NCBI RefSeq assembly: GCF_000508165.1
Contig: NZ_AYOZ01000060.1
Coordinates: 124,001 to 188,000 of the forward strand
DNA from: Marinomonas profundimaris
Lineage (GTDB): Bacteria > Pseudomonadota > Gammaproteobacteria > Pseudomonadales > Marinomonadaceae
Length of the DNA: 64,000 nucleotides
Direction of reading: 5' to 3'
Below the pieces are notes generated by a model. It worked only from the letters and a program-made list of their open reading frames with translations, did not search any database and was not told the DNA's origin. This document shows positions 35,877 to 45,073 of this stretch, in pieces. Each line of letters starts with the position of its first letter. The stretch's first letter is position 1. The position numbers and the translations under genes were made by a program.

Positions 35877-36266
35877 ATGTTTACCGTTTCTCATGTACAC
35901 CATATCGCTATCATTTGTTCCGATTACGCTATTTCAAAACATTTCTATCATGAAATACTAGGCTTTAAAATCATTGCAGAAACCCATCGAGAAGCGCGTC
36001 AGTCTTATAAATTGGATCTGGCCATCAACGAAAGTCAACAGATTGAACTTTTTTCCTTCCCTTCTCCACCCGAAAGACCCTCTCGTCCAGAGGCTCAAGG
36101 GCTACGACATTTAGCGTTCGCGGTGCCAGACTTAGACGCTTGCGTTCGCCACTTAAATCGAGAAGGCGTTGCCACAGAAGAAATTCGACTCGATGAATTA
36201 ACGGGGAAACGATTCACCTTTTTTTCTGACCCTGACAATTTGCCCCTTGAGCTTTATGAGCAATAA
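35877..36266 (+). CDS. yaeR: VOC family protein YaeR (GloA2-like)
   Basis: A 129-residue glyoxalase/bleomycin-resistance fold protein that is close to E. coli YaeR across its length (VHHIAII-SDYAISK-FY, ELFSFPSPPERPSRPEA-GLRHLAFAV, TGKRFTFFSDPDNLPLELYEQ). The predicted metal-binding His and Glu residues are present. The biochemical role is not firmly established, although GloA-like activity is proposed. A rho-independent terminator follows. Confidence 0.92.
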   Translation: MFTVSHVHHIAIICSDYAISKHFYHEILGFKIIAETHREARQSYKLDLAINESQQIELFSFPSPPERPSRPEAQGLRHLAFAVPDLDACVRHLNREGVATEEIRLDELTGKRFTFFSDPDNLPLELYEQ

Positions 36267-36296
36267 AAACTCAACATTCAGCAAAATCAGCGCCAT

Positions 36297-36333
36297 AAAA
36301 AAGCGCCCATCACTTCCGTAATGGGCGCTTTTA
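36297..36333. terminator. Bidirectional terminator between yaeR and peroxiredoxin
   Basis: GCGCCCAT pairs with ATGGGCGC around CACTTCCGTA, with A and T tracts on the two sides (36297-36333). It ends both convergent genes. Confidence 0.9.
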
Positions 36334-36374
36334 TCAACTATATGGACAACACTTACTTATTGTAAAAGTACGTC

Positions 36375-36998
36375 TTATAGAGTTTTAGAGTTTTCAGCAA
36401 GGTAAGAAGCAACACCTTCAGGTGAAGTATTCATGCCTTTATCGCCTTTGTTCCAGCCTGCTGGACAAACTTGACCATTTTCTTCGAAGAACTGAAGCGC
36501 ATCAACAACACGAACCAATTCATCCATGTTACGACCAATTGGCTCATCGTTTACCACTTGTGAACGAACGATACCTTTTTGGTCAATAACAAAAGATGCA
36601 CGCATTGCTACGCCAGCTGGGTAGTAAGAGTCACCACCTTCAGATTCAATACCGTATGCTTTCGCAATCGCGTGATCCATATCCGCTGCTAGCGTGTATT
36701 CAACTGCGCCGATACCGCCTTGATCTACTGGCGTATTACGCCACGCATTGTGCGTAAAATGAGAATCGATAGAAACGCCAATCACTTCAACGCCCATTTC
36801 ACGGAATTTATCCATGCGATGAGACATAGCGATAATTTCAGAAGGACAGACAAAAGTGAAATCCAAAGGATAGAAAAATACGATTGCGTATTTACCTTTG
36901 ATAGTTTCAGACAAGCTGAAAGAATCCACAATTTGGCCATCTGCCAATACCGCTGGAACTGTAAAATCAGGTGCTTTTTTACCTACTAAAATAGACAT
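36375..36998 (-). CDS. Typical 2-Cys peroxiredoxin (AhpC/Prx1 type)
   Basis: A 207-residue peroxidase that reduces hydrogen peroxide and alkyl hydroperoxides. The peroxidatic Cys lies in FYPLDFTFVCPSEI (about residue 52) and the resolving Cys in GQVCPAGW (about 172). A C-terminal tail beyond the resolving Cys is present. The reductant partner (AhpF or a thioredoxin) is not in the window. It follows grxD after 86 bases and may share its transcript. A perfect palindrome lies in the upstream region. Confidence 0.93.
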   Translation of the reverse strand: MSILVGKKAPDFTVPAVLADGQIVDSFSLSETIKGKYAIVFFYPLDFTFVCPSEIIAMSHRMDKFREMGVEVIGVSIDSHFTHNAWRNTPVDQGGIGAVEYTLAADMDHAIAKAYGIESEGGDSYYPAGVAMRASFVIDQKGIVRSQVVNDEPIGRNMDELVRVVDALQFFEENGQVCPAGWNKGDKGMNTSPEGVASYLAENSKTL

Positions 36999-37040
36999 TT
37001 TTAACGTCTCCTTTTATTAATGAATATTAAACAAGCCAAT

Positions 37041-37052
37041 ATTTCATGAAAT
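37041..37052. promoter_or_regulatory. Perfect palindrome ATTTCATGAAAT upstream of the peroxiredoxin
   Basis: A 12-bp perfect palindrome about 43-54 bases before the peroxiredoxin start. It might be a regulator site in a redox-responsive promoter, but no known consensus was recognised. Confidence 0.35.
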
Positions 37053-37084
37053 GATGTCGTCAATCACAACGACGACCCAATAAC

Positions 37085-37414
37085 TTATTCTTCTGACGTA
37101 CCAACTGCAGAATTAATCAACGCTTGTAACTCGCCGTTACCCGCCATTTCTACAATAATGTCACAACCACCAACAAGCTCGCCCTTCACCCAAAGCTGAG
37201 GAAATGTTGGCCAGTTAGCAAACTTTGGAAGCTCGGCGCGGATGTCTGGATTGTCCAAAATGTTCACGAAAGCAAAACGTTCACCACAAGACATCAAAGC
37301 TTGAACCGCTTGAGATGAAAAACCACACTGAGGTGCACGAGGGTTTCCTTTCATGTACAACAGGATGTCGTTGCTGCTAATTTGCTCTTTAATTGTGTCG
37401 ATTGTATTACTCAT
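37085..37414 (-). CDS. grxD: Grx4-type monothiol glutaredoxin
   Basis: A 109-residue monothiol glutaredoxin with the CGFS active site in PRAPQCGFSSQAV and the glutathione-binding TFPQLWVKGELVGGCDI. Such proteins bind [2Fe-2S] clusters and work in iron-sulphur cluster transfer and iron regulation. It is upstream of the peroxiredoxin gene, an arrangement seen in other proteobacteria. An inverted repeat lies upstream. Confidence 0.93.
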   Translation of the reverse strand: MSNTIDTIKEQISSNDILLYMKGNPRAPQCGFSSQAVQALMSCGERFAFVNILDNPDIRAELPKFANWPTFPQLWVKGELVGGCDIIVEMAGNGELQALINSAVGTSEE

Positions 37415-37448
37415 ACTAAAAACCTCGTTCTTGGGCGGCGCCTAACAT

Positions 37449-37475
37449 GGTGATAACCGTACCGTTATTATCACC
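37449..37475. promoter_or_regulatory. Inverted repeat upstream of grxD
   Basis: GGTGATAAC and GTTATTATCACC (37449-37457 and 37464-37475) form a near-perfect inverted repeat, about 35-61 bases before grxD and 185 bases before argF. It could be an operator for grxD. No named regulator fits. Confidence 0.4.
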
Positions 37476-37658
37476 ACAAAATGAACAACCATTAAATTCA
37501 TTGAAAGTTGCATCAGTTTATTGGGTCTGGTGGTGTATTTACAACCCCAATAAGGTGCTTTCCTTTGCTCTTTCTCTTGTTAATTGCCCTTTACTCACTT
37601 ACCTGAGTGTATTAAATTGGTCGATTCCCTTTTCAAAAGACAATTAAGGAGCGCTAGC

Positions 37659-38564
37659 GTGTCGCCAAGACATTTTCTTACTCTGAAGGATCTAACTTCC
37701 GACGAGTTAAAACAGTTATTACTACGAGCTTCTGAGCTTAAGAAAATCCATCATGAAGGCACGCTATTCCAACCGTTAAAAAACCGCGTGTTAGCGATGA
37801 TCTTCGAAAAATCATCCACACGAACTCGAGTGTCATTTGAGGCAGGCATGGCTCAGTTTGGCGGTCACGCGTTGTTTCTTTCTTCACGAGATACCCAACT
37901 CGGACGCGGCGAACCGGTAGAGGACAGTGCTCGAGTCATTTCAAGCATGGTGGATGCGGTGATGATCAGAACCTTTGATCATGAAACCATTGAAACCTTT
38001 GCTAAATATTCATCGGTACCTGTAATCAACGCACTTACCGATGACTACCATCCCTGCCAGTTACTTGCCGATATGCAGACTTACCAAGAGCACCGCGGCT
38101 CTATTGAAGGCAAAAAAGTGGTTTGGGTTGGTGATGGTAACAATATGTGCAACTCCTACATTAACGCCGCAGCACTACTCGACTTCCAACTTGTCATTGC
38201 CTGCCCTGTTGGCTACGAGCCGAACGCAGAACTCGTTGAAGAGCATAAAGATCGCGTCACCGTCCTTCATAGTGCGCACGAAGCGGCCAAAGACGCAGAT
38301 CTCATTGTGACCGATGTGTTTGCCTCTATGGGACAAGAAGATGAACAGGAACAACGTCTGAAAGACTTTAATGGCTTTCAAGTGAATGCAGAGCTAATGG
38401 CAAAAGCCAATCATGATGCTTTGTTCATGCATTGTTTACCTGCACATAGAGGTGAAGAAGTGTCTGCCGATGTCATCGACCGTGCCGATTCCGTTGTCTG
38501 GGATGAAGCAGAAAACCGCTTGCATGCACAAAAAGCGCTACTTGAATTTTTGTTGTGCCAATAA
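37659..38564 (+). CDS. argF: Ornithine carbamoyltransferase ArgF
   Basis: A 301-residue enzyme of arginine biosynthesis that makes citrulline from ornithine and carbamoyl phosphate. The carbamoyl-phosphate site SSTRTR and the ornithine-binding [11 protein letters not shown] loop are present. GTG at 37659 is the start because AAGGAG lies seven bases before it and the resulting protein has the usual length; the longer frame from 37584 adds a tail that does not look like ArgF. It stands alone, followed by a terminator. Confidence 0.93.
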   Translation: MSPRHFLTLKDLTSDELKQLLLRASELKKIHHEGTLFQPLKNRVLAMIFEKSSTRTRVSFEAGMAQFGGHALFLSSRDTQLGRGEPVEDSARVISSMVDAVMIRTFDHETIETFAKYSSVPVINALTDDYHPCQLLADMQTYQEHRGSIEGKKVVWVGDGNNMCNSYINAAALLDFQLVIACPVGYEPNAELVEEHKDRVTVLHSAHEAAKDADLIVTDVFASMGQEDEQEQRLKDFNGFQVNAELMAKANHDALFMHCLPAHRGEEVSADVIDRADSVVWDEAENRLHAQKALLEFLLCQ

Positions 38565-38575
38565 CACAATAAACC

Positions 38576-38611
38576 AGCTCGCTTGGACACCAATATCCAG
38601 CGAGCTTTTTT
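38576..38611 (+). terminator. Rho-independent terminator after argF
   Basis: AGCTCGCTTGG (38576-38586) pairs with CCAGCGAGCT (38597-38606) and is followed by a T tract. It lies 12 bases after the argF stop codon. Confidence 0.9.
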
Positions 38612-38653
38612 ACACCCAACGCATTGAGAAAAACTCATCAAACGTGAATTACT

Positions 38654-39580
38654 ATGAGCATTATTGAAGTTAGGCACCTAAAAACGCTGACGGCGTTACG
38701 AGAAACCGGCAGTTTGGTCGAAGCCGCCGAACGTGTGCACCTGACACAGTCGGCCTTATCACACCAACTCAAAGACCTAGAAGAAAAATTAGGCTGTCCG
38801 CTCTTCATTCGAAAAACCAAACCCGTACGTTTTACCAGTGCTGGATTACGTTTATTGCAGCTTGCGGACGATGTGCTGCTTTCTTTTCGCTCCGCTCAAC
38901 GAGACATCCAGCGTTTTGCTGAAGGCGAAAGCGGCCGTTTGCATATCGCGATTGAATGCCATAGCTGTTATGAATGGTTAATGCCGACCATTGACCATTT
39001 CCGTGAACATTGGCCAGACGTCGAACTTGACCTGTCCACGGCATTTGGCTTTATGCCGTTGCCTGCTCTTGCTCGTGGGGATTTAGATTTAGTCGTGACA
39101 TCTGACCCTCAAGACATTCCTAATATTGAATACATTCCATTGTTCCAATATGAGTCTCAAGTGGCCTTATCTCGTCACCACTCATTGGCTAAAAAAGAAT
39201 TTCTAACCCCTGAAGATTTCAAAAAAGAAACGCTCATCACCTACCCAGTTGAAACCGAGCGCTTGGATATTTTCAAACATTTTTTGAACCCTGCTGGCAT
39301 TGTACCCGCTAAGATTCGCCATAGTGAACTGACTCTAATGATGATGCAGCTGGTCGCAAGTGGTCGAGGTCTGTGTTGCCTACCAAATTGGGCATTAACG
39401 GAATACACAAATCGACAATACGTGATTACCAAATCACTGGGTGAAGAAGGGGTTTGGTGCAAACTCTATTTGGCAATAAGAAAGGATCAGCGCGACAACG
39501 CCTACATGGAAGACCTTATCTCTACGGCGACTAAAACATGCTTCAAAAATTTAAAAGGCATTTTAGCACCAGAGCTGTGA
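38654..39580 (+). CDS. metR: LysR family methionine regulator MetR
   Basis: A 308-residue LysR-type regulator closely similar to E. coli MetR: IIEVRHLKTLTALRETGSL, SALSHQLKDLEEKLG, LHIAIECHSCYEWLMP and TYPVETERLDIFKHFLNPAG match MetR segments. MetR with homocysteine controls metE, metH and glyA-type genes in enterobacteria. None of these is adjacent. It converges on the RstB-like sensor gene, with a hairpin covering the junction. Confidence 0.9.
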   Translation: MSIIEVRHLKTLTALRETGSLVEAAERVHLTQSALSHQLKDLEEKLGCPLFIRKTKPVRFTSAGLRLLQLADDVLLSFRSAQRDIQRFAEGESGRLHIAIECHSCYEWLMPTIDHFREHWPDVELDLSTAFGFMPLPALARGDLDLVVTSDPQDIPNIEYIPLFQYESQVALSRHHSLAKKEFLTPEDFKKETLITYPVETERLDIFKHFLNPAGIVPAKIRHSELTLMMMQLVASGRGLCCLPNWALTEYTNRQYVITKSLGEEGVWCKLYLAIRKDQRDNAYMEDLISTATKTCFKNLKGILAPEL

Positions 39581-39625
39581 GTGTTCGTTCGAAAATACTG
39601 GCAGGATATTAGAAATAAAGGTGCC

Positions 39626-39660
39626 AACCAGCATCAGGACAAGGTGTTCTGATGCTGGTT
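39626..39660. other. Hairpin spanning the stop codon of the sensor kinase gene
   Basis: A perfect 12-bp stem, AACCAGCATCAG (39626-39637) with CTGATGCTGGTT (39649-39660), and an 11-base loop. It covers the stop codon at 39634-39636. No T tract follows on either strand. It lies between the convergent metR and rstB-like genes and may act in transcript ending or stability. Confidence 0.55.
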
Positions 39661-41148
39661 ACGCGACCAAATCAAACTAAATTTCGCGCCACCGGATTCG
39701 CTGGCATCAATGAGCACCGCACCACCATGCCAAAAAGCAATTCGCTGAACGATCGCAAGCCCTAAACCATAACCACCAGACGCTCGTGTTCGGCTGTTAT
39801 CTAGTCGCTGAAAGGGAATAAATACTTTATCTCGGTCTTCAAACGCTATGCCTGGACCGTCGTCTTCAATATCAATCTGCCAACGTTCTGAGTCATGAGA
39901 GAAGGTAATGGTAATTTTGCTCGCCGCGTATTTGGCAGCATTCAAAATAAGGTTCTGTAGTGCTCGACTCAAATGATGCTCATCAGCCAACACGATATCC
40001 GCGTCACTAATATCAACGTCGACAGTAAGGTGCTGAAGTAATAAATGGTTGTGCTGCAAAATCCCACCCACTAATTGGGAAATGGAAAGCTCTTTGAAAT
40101 TCAGTTCTAGCGATCCACCTTCCAGCTTCCCGTAAGTCAGCACCTCATCCACCAGCGTATTCAGCTCTTCAACATCACCTTCAAGCGCTTCGATCGTTTT
40201 AGCAACATCATCGTCCACCTCATCCTTCATTACTTCTAACCCGAATCTTAATCGAGCAATCGGCGTTCTTAACTCATGAGAAATAGCGTTGATCATTTCA
40301 CGTTGCACTTTTAACAATCGCTGAATATGCGATGACATCGAATCGAACGAGTACGCCAATTCTTTTAAAGTACCACTACTATCAGGAATTCCCTTAGGCA
40401 AACCAATTCGACCACGGGCAATTTGACGAGTAATGCTCTCGAATGTCTTACGCTTGAAATCCAACGACACGAGCTCACGCCAAATAAGAATTAGCATGAT
40501 CACCATGCCCGTAAAAACAATAATGACGACGGTTAACGTTAAAGAAAAGTTTTCTTCATGCGCCACAGACACATACACTGTGTCTTCGACACTCTTGTCT
40601 TTCCATAAAAAACCATATTCGCTGTAAGCCCCATAAACCAAGGCAATCCCAGACAAATCACTCGACGTTTCCGTCGAAACTTTTTCAATAGAAAGGCATG
40701 ACATTTTTGCAACCAAAGCAATTTTATCCTGATAACTCATCTCATCAGATAGCAAAAACCGTTGCAGTAAGGATTCAAATTTAAAAAAGCGACCTTGCTG
40801 ATCTGCTCGCCCCACCAATACAGGTGAATTGGAATTGCCAAACGTTAGTTGATAGCTATTATCAGGAAATTTTAGCCATGTTTTCTGATTTATTAACGTT
40901 GAGATGGTGGAAACAGGAAGCGGTTTATCGACAGGTAATGTCCAATGGTATTGGGATTCGGGAAGAGACTGGCTAATGCCAGATAACAACAGAGCAGCAC
41001 TGACTTCGGCATCAACACAAAGTAACTGCTCCGTTCTTGAAGTACCAAAGCGAGCTTGAGTGAACTCCATTACAGCGTAACAAGACAAGACAATAACGAC
41101 ACCACCCAATATCAGGTGTCGATATAAACGCCACATTTCAGCTCGCAT
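39634..41148 (-). CDS. RstB-like sensor histidine kinase
   Basis: A 504-residue inner-membrane kinase. A first helix (about 10-28) and a second (about 204-225) flank a periplasmic sensor domain of about 170 residues. A HAMP-like segment follows, then HisKA with MINAISHELRTPIARLRFGLE (His) and a HATPase domain (NLILNAAKYAAS, IDIEDDGPGI, GGYGLGLAI). The partner is the RstA-like regulator gene just upstream, six bases away. The signal sensed is unknown; the RstB label rests mainly on the partner. Confidence 0.85.
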   Translation of the reverse strand: MRAEMWRLYRHLILGGVVIVLSCYAVMEFTQARFGTSRTEQLLCVDAEVSAALLLSGISQSLPESQYHWTLPVDKPLPVSTISTLINQKTWLKFPDNSYQLTFGNSNSPVLVGRADQQGRFFKFESLLQRFLLSDEMSYQDKIALVAKMSCLSIEKVSTETSSDLSGIALVYGAYSEYGFLWKDKSVEDTVYVSVAHEENFSLTLTVVIIVFTGMVIMLILIWRELVSLDFKRKTFESITRQIARGRIGLPKGIPDSSGTLKELAYSFDSMSSHIQRLLKVQREMINAISHELRTPIARLRFGLEVMKDEVDDDVAKTIEALEGDVEELNTLVDEVLTYGKLEGGSLELNFKELSISQLVGGILQHNHLLLQHLTVDVDISDADIVLADEHHLSRALQNLILNAAKYAASKITITFSHDSERWQIDIEDDGPGIAFEDRDKVFIPFQRLDNSRTRASGGYGLGLAIVQRIAFWHGGAVLIDASESGGAKFSLIWSRNQHQNTLS

Positions 41149-41154
41149 TCGGTT

Positions 41155-41874
41155 TTATACTTCTTTTACAAACAAATAACCTTTGCTACGAATGGTTTTG
41201 ATACGACGCGGATGAATAGGATCATCCCCTATTTTCGAACGAATTCGAGAAATTCTGACATCAACCGAACGATCTTGACCATCATATTCAATACCGCGCA
41301 ACTCACCAAAGATCTCTTCACGACTTAGAATTCGGCCAGCACTGCTTGCTAACAACCACAACAAATCAAATTCAGCGCTGGTAAGCTCAACTTCTTCATC
41401 CAACAACCACGCTTCACGACGTGAATTGTCTATCGTCAAAGGGCCAAAGGTTAAATTCTGCTCTTCTTTCGAGAAGTCAGCAGTCAGATCAACATCTTGC
41501 GTACTCCGGCGCAACAAGGATTGTACTCGAGCCAATAACACTCTTGGTTTTGCAGGCTTAGAGACATAATCATCCGCCCCTATTTCCAACCCTAATATCT
41601 GATCAACATCATCACTGCGTGCCGTCAGCATTAAGATAGGGCCTTTGTAATCGTTACGAACACTTCGACAGACCGTAAAGCCGTCTGCGCCGGGTAACAT
41701 CAGATCCAAGATAACAAGAGAAGGCTGCTCTGCGATAATACGGGAAATTGCTTTGCGTCCATCAGGTTCTACCCCAACGTTGAAGCCATTCTTCTGTAAG
41801 TATTCTTGAGTGAGCAAGGCTAAGCGCTCATCATCTTCAACAATCAAAATGGTTTGGTTGTCATCTATATTCAT
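41155..41874 (-). CDS. RstA-like OmpR family response regulator
   Basis: A 239-residue regulator with an N-terminal receiver domain (ILIVEDDERL; phospho-acceptor Asp in VILDLMLPGADG) and a C-terminal winged helix (about 140-235, with LRGIEYDGQDRSVDVRISRI and KTIRSKGYLFV). The C-terminus resembles E. coli RstA, which binds a TACA-type motif, more than OmpR. ATG at 41874 is chosen over TTG at 41880 because GAGGA lies seven bases upstream. It forms an operon with the downstream kinase gene. Confidence 0.88.
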   Translation of the reverse strand: MNIDDNQTILIVEDDERLALLTQEYLQKNGFNVGVEPDGRKAISRIIAEQPSLVILDLMLPGADGFTVCRSVRNDYKGPILMLTARSDDVDQILGLEIGADDYVSKPAKPRVLLARVQSLLRRSTQDVDLTADFSKEEQNLTFGPLTIDNSRREAWLLDEEVELTSAEFDLLWLLASSAGRILSREEIFGELRGIEYDGQDRSVDVRISRIRSKIGDDPIHPRRIKTIRSKGYLFVKEV

Positions 41875-41938
41875 GGGCAATCCTCGTCCAGTAATTATTG
41901 TTTTAGAATTAATGACTTAAAAATCAATATGTTTAAAG

Positions 41939-42394
41939 TCAATCTACAAGAAGATCTTGGATTTGTCTAACTCTCTCGCGGTTGACACCAAAATCAGAAT
42001 GACCAACTCGTGATGCCGAACGAAAATGCACCACACTATCCGCTTCAGGAAGGTAAAACTCAACGTCGTCAATGTACCCCACTAAGCGGCTTTTTATTTC
42101 AAAATGAACATAGCCTAGAGTACTACTGACAATGCGAGCATTTCCCTTGCTCAACATATAAGATTCTATGGTCAGCTGTGTCTCTTTACGATCACCAGTA
42201 TAGATAATGGGCTCAGCGTAGTGAGCCACATCTTCTGGTGCCGCTTGAGTCGACACACAATTTGGAGACGAAGGACAAGGTTTCAACAAACCATCGGTTA
42301 CACCAAGGTCATCGGGAAGTTGATTACTTACACCAACGTAAATAAAGAAAATTGTTATCAAGACAACAACCATTGCAATTATCCAGCGAACCAT
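41939..42394 (-). CDS. DUF1499 family membrane-anchored protein
   Basis: A 151-residue protein with an N-terminal membrane helix (residues 3-24) and a DUF1499 domain (LKPCPSSPNCVSTQA, IKSRLVGYIDDVEFYLPE, HFRSASRVGHSDFGVNRER). The family is widespread in proteobacteria; its function is unknown, although a lipid-binding or envelope role has been suggested. It lies 27 bases after rluB and may be cotranscribed with it. Confidence 0.85.
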   Translation of the reverse strand: MVRWIIAMVVVLITIFFIYVGVSNQLPDDLGVTDGLLKPCPSSPNCVSTQAAPEDVAHYAEPIIYTGDRKETQLTIESYMLSKGNARIVSSTLGYVHFEIKSRLVGYIDDVEFYLPEADSVVHFRSASRVGHSDFGVNRERVRQIQDLLVD

Positions 42395-42421
42395 GCTTCT
42401 ACGACTCCAAACCGATTTATC

Positions 42422-43324
42422 TTAACGAAACGATCTTTTACCTGGTTTTTTAGGTTTAAATTCTTGCTTATCACTGCTCTGCCAGTCGAAGCCTTTATTT
42501 GCGCCGCGACGTGCTCCACCCGCAGTAGCCTTATTCTTGTGACGCTTAAGTTCAAGCTTTTGCTGCTGAGTTTTTGGCTTCAATTCAGACACTTTAAGAT
42601 CAACCATCGCACACAATGAATTGACTTCAGCGTCTTCCATTTCGACCCAACGACCCACTTTTGCTTTGGACGGTAAGAAAATAGGACCAAAACGAACGCG
42701 CTTCAAACGGTTAACCTTCACCCCTTGAGATTCCCAAAGACGGCGAACTTCTCGGTTACGGCCTTCCATTAGGCAGACATAGAACCAGCGGTTGATCCCT
42801 TCACCACCACCATCGACAATGTCGGTAAACTTAGCAATACCATCATCCATGGTGACGCCTTTTTTCAGCGCAGCGATGTTTTCTTCTGTCACTTCGCCCA
42901 TAACGCGGACTAGATATTCACGATCGATTTCCGTTGATGGGTGCATTAGCCGGTTAGCCAATTCACCATCTGTTGTAAACAACAACAAACCTGACGTGTT
43001 GATATCCAAACGACCTACCGCGATCCAGCGTTCTCCGCGAAGTTTAGGCAATTTATCAAAAACCGTTGGTCGACCCTCAGGATCTTTACGAGTACAAACC
43101 TCACCTTCGGGTTTGTTATAAATAATAATACGGCGATTTTCACCCGCTTCTGTCGCAATGATGGTGTAGCCATCTATCGAAATAGTATCGGTTAGACTGA
43201 CTCGATCGCCTAATGTGGCAACCTCACCATTTACTAATACTCGACCCTCACGGATACGGGTTTCCATTTCACGGCGTGAACCCTGACCTGCTCTCGCTAA
43301 TACTTTTTGTAACTTCTCGTCCAT
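42422..43324 (-). CDS. rluB: 23S rRNA pseudouridine synthase RluB
   Basis: A 300-residue enzyme that makes pseudouridine 2605 of 23S rRNA. It has an N-terminal S4 domain ([21 protein letters not shown]), the catalytic Asp in [23 protein letters not shown] and a basic C-terminal tail. The start is ATG at 43324, with AAGAGG about seven bases upstream; it matches the usual family N-terminus. The longer frame to 43405 is not supported. The downstream DUF1499 gene follows after 27 bases. Confidence 0.93.
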   Translation of the reverse strand: MDEKLQKVLARAGQGSRREMETRIREGRVLVNGEVATLGDRVSLTDTISIDGYTIIATEAGENRRIIIYNKPEGEVCTRKDPEGRPTVFDKLPKLRGERWIAVGRLDINTSGLLLFTTDGELANRLMHPSTEIDREYLVRVMGEVTEENIAALKKGVTMDDGIAKFTDIVDGGGEGINRWFYVCLMEGRNREVRRLWESQGVKVNRLKRVRFGPIFLPSKAKVGRWVEMEDAEVNSLCAMVDLKVSELKPKTQQQKLELKRHKNKATAGGARRGANKGFDWQSSDKQEFKPKKPGKRSFR

Positions 43325-43440
43325 TACGAACCTCTTAGGGGGAATGCTTCTCAGCAACCCAGATTTAATAATATTTAATTGGTAATTTAGCGCATTATAA
43401 GCCACACACCATGGGCCTTGACAGCTGAATATGAAACAAT

Positions 43441-44073
43441 TTATTCAAAAGGCTTGGTGTCTCCTGCGCCAACTCGAACGATTTCAATACTATTCGCGTC
43501 CATTTTGACAACAGTGGTCGGCTGTAGCCCACAGAAACCGCCGTCAATCACTAAATCTAGTGCATGTTCGAGTGTATCGCGAATGTCATATGGATCCGTC
43601 ATTGGATCCGTTTCACCAGGCAAAATAAGTGACACACTCATGATGGGCTCACCCAATTCCTCTAACAAAGCCGAAACGATGTGGTTATTGGGAATTCGAA
43701 TACCAATGGTTTTTCTTTTTGGGTGTAATAAACGTCGAGGTACTTCCGACGTTGCGTTGAAAATAAAAGTATAAGGGCCTGGCGTGTTGTTTTTCAGCAA
43801 GCGATATAAGCGGTTATCAAAACGCGCATAAGTCGATATCTCCGATAAGTCACGGCACACCAAAGTGAAATTATGCTTATCATCCAAACGACGAATAGCT
43901 CGAATTCTATCGAGTGCTGTTTTATCACCAAGATGACAACCAAGCGAATACCCACAATCTGTTGGGTAAGCAATAACGCCGCCATTGCGAATCACTTCAG
44001 CGGCTTGTTTCACCAAACGGGCCTGAGGGTTTTCTGGATGTATCTGAAAAAATTGACTCAATTGGTTCTCCAA
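43441..44073 (-). CDS. yciO: YciO family Sua5/YrdC-like protein
   Basis: A 210-residue protein of the Sua5/YrdC/YciO family ([55 protein letters not shown]). YciO is a paralogue of TsaC; its contribution to threonylcarbamoyladenosine synthesis is weak or absent in E. coli, so the biological role is unclear. It lies between rluB and rnm, as in E. coli (rnm-yciO-...-rluB). Confidence 0.92.
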   Translation of the reverse strand: MENQLSQFFQIHPENPQARLVKQAAEVIRNGGVIAYPTDCGYSLGCHLGDKTALDRIRAIRRLDDKHNFTLVCRDLSEISTYARFDNRLYRLLKNNTPGPYTFIFNATSEVPRRLLHPKRKTIGIRIPNNHIVSALLEELGEPIMSVSLILPGETDPMTDPYDIRDTLEHALDLVIDGGFCGLQPTTVVKMDANSIEIVRVGAGDTKPFE

Positions 44074-44138
44074 TAAATAACGTCAACAGACAATCAAGCC
44101 TAAGTAAACATACTACTCGGCAATAAAATTACATTTGA

Positions 44139-44990
44139 CTAAGCCCAGGTTTGCCAGACTAAATCCACGTCACTTTCATGTATTTGAGTGAATTTACCAA
44201 CCTGCATCCATGGACCAAATGGGCCATGATAATCACTTCCGACAGACGCTTTTAATCCAAACTCTCTTGATAAGCGCTCTAATAATCGCACACTATCGGG
44301 TCGCTCATTCCCTGAAACCACCTCAATTCCTGTGCCGCCCCATTTTTTAAAATCACTCAATAAGCGTTTTAGTTTGGTTACGGTCAGAGGGTAACGTTTA
44401 GGGTGTGCCAACACCAACTCCATATTGTGACCTGAAAGTGTGGTTAATACTTCTTCTAGATCCGGCCACACGTCACGCAGTTGGCCCAACTTTTTATTCC
44501 CTAAATAACGGTCGAACGCTTTGTTCGCGTCTTTTACGAACCCTTTTTCAACCAATAACGTGGCGAAATGAGGTCGCCCAAGCTGACTATCACCTGCCAG
44601 AGCCGTGGCTTCATCAAATAAATCTGGCAATCCCTGCTTTACCAACAAGTCTGCGATTCGACGAGCTCGGTCCAAACGTATCGTTTGATTCCTTTCGACA
44701 ATTGATAGTAAAGCGCTATTATCCTCGGCGAAGTTCAATGCCACCATATGCAAAGGAACACCATTCCACTGAGTCGACAATTCAACGCCATTAATAAAAC
44801 TCAATCCATGTTCGGCGGCTCTTTGACTTGCTTCGGCAATACCATCTAACGTGTCATGATCCGTCAAAGCAAATAAAGAAACCTTCTGCTCGACAGCAAG
44901 GTCCACTAATTGAGTGGGTGAAAAACGTCCGTCAGAACGTGTTGAATGTGTGTGTAAATCGACTTTTCGGTAACTCGCGGCTTCTGGCAT
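44139..44990 (-). CDS. rnm: 5'-3' exoribonuclease RNase AM (PHP domain)
   Basis: A 283-residue PHP-domain enzyme. The metal-binding motifs are VDLHTHSTRSDG, ALTDHDTLDG, LAHPKRY and GSDYHGPFG. RNase AM (YciV) matures the 5' ends of rRNAs and degrades short RNAs in E. coli. It is upstream of yciO on the same strand with a 65-base gap, and divergent from yciB. Confidence 0.9.
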   Translation of the reverse strand: MPEAASYRKVDLHTHSTRSDGRFSPTQLVDLAVEQKVSLFALTDHDTLDGIAEASQRAAEHGLSFINGVELSTQWNGVPLHMVALNFAEDNSALLSIVERNQTIRLDRARRIADLLVKQGLPDLFDEATALAGDSQLGRPHFATLLVEKGFVKDANKAFDRYLGNKKLGQLRDVWPDLEEVLTTLSGHNMELVLAHPKRYPLTVTKLKRLLSDFKKWGGTGIEVVSGNERPDSVRLLERLSREFGLKASVGSDYHGPFGPWMQVGKFTQIHESDVDLVWQTWA

Positions 44991-45073
44991 AGATAGACTG
45001 TTCTTTAAAAGGAATGATGGTTATCATACGACCAGCATACATACATTTTAGTATACATTCACCGGGTTTTTAT

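Noticed and set aside
37476..37658. Possible ArgR binding box upstream of argF
   Set aside because: TGAA and TTCA elements occur, but spacing and flanks do not match the 18-base ARG box consensus.
38625..38637. TGAG-N5-CTCA upstream of metR as a possible autoregulatory site
   Set aside because: Only four-base arms and no second copy; a MetR-type site would need a better match.
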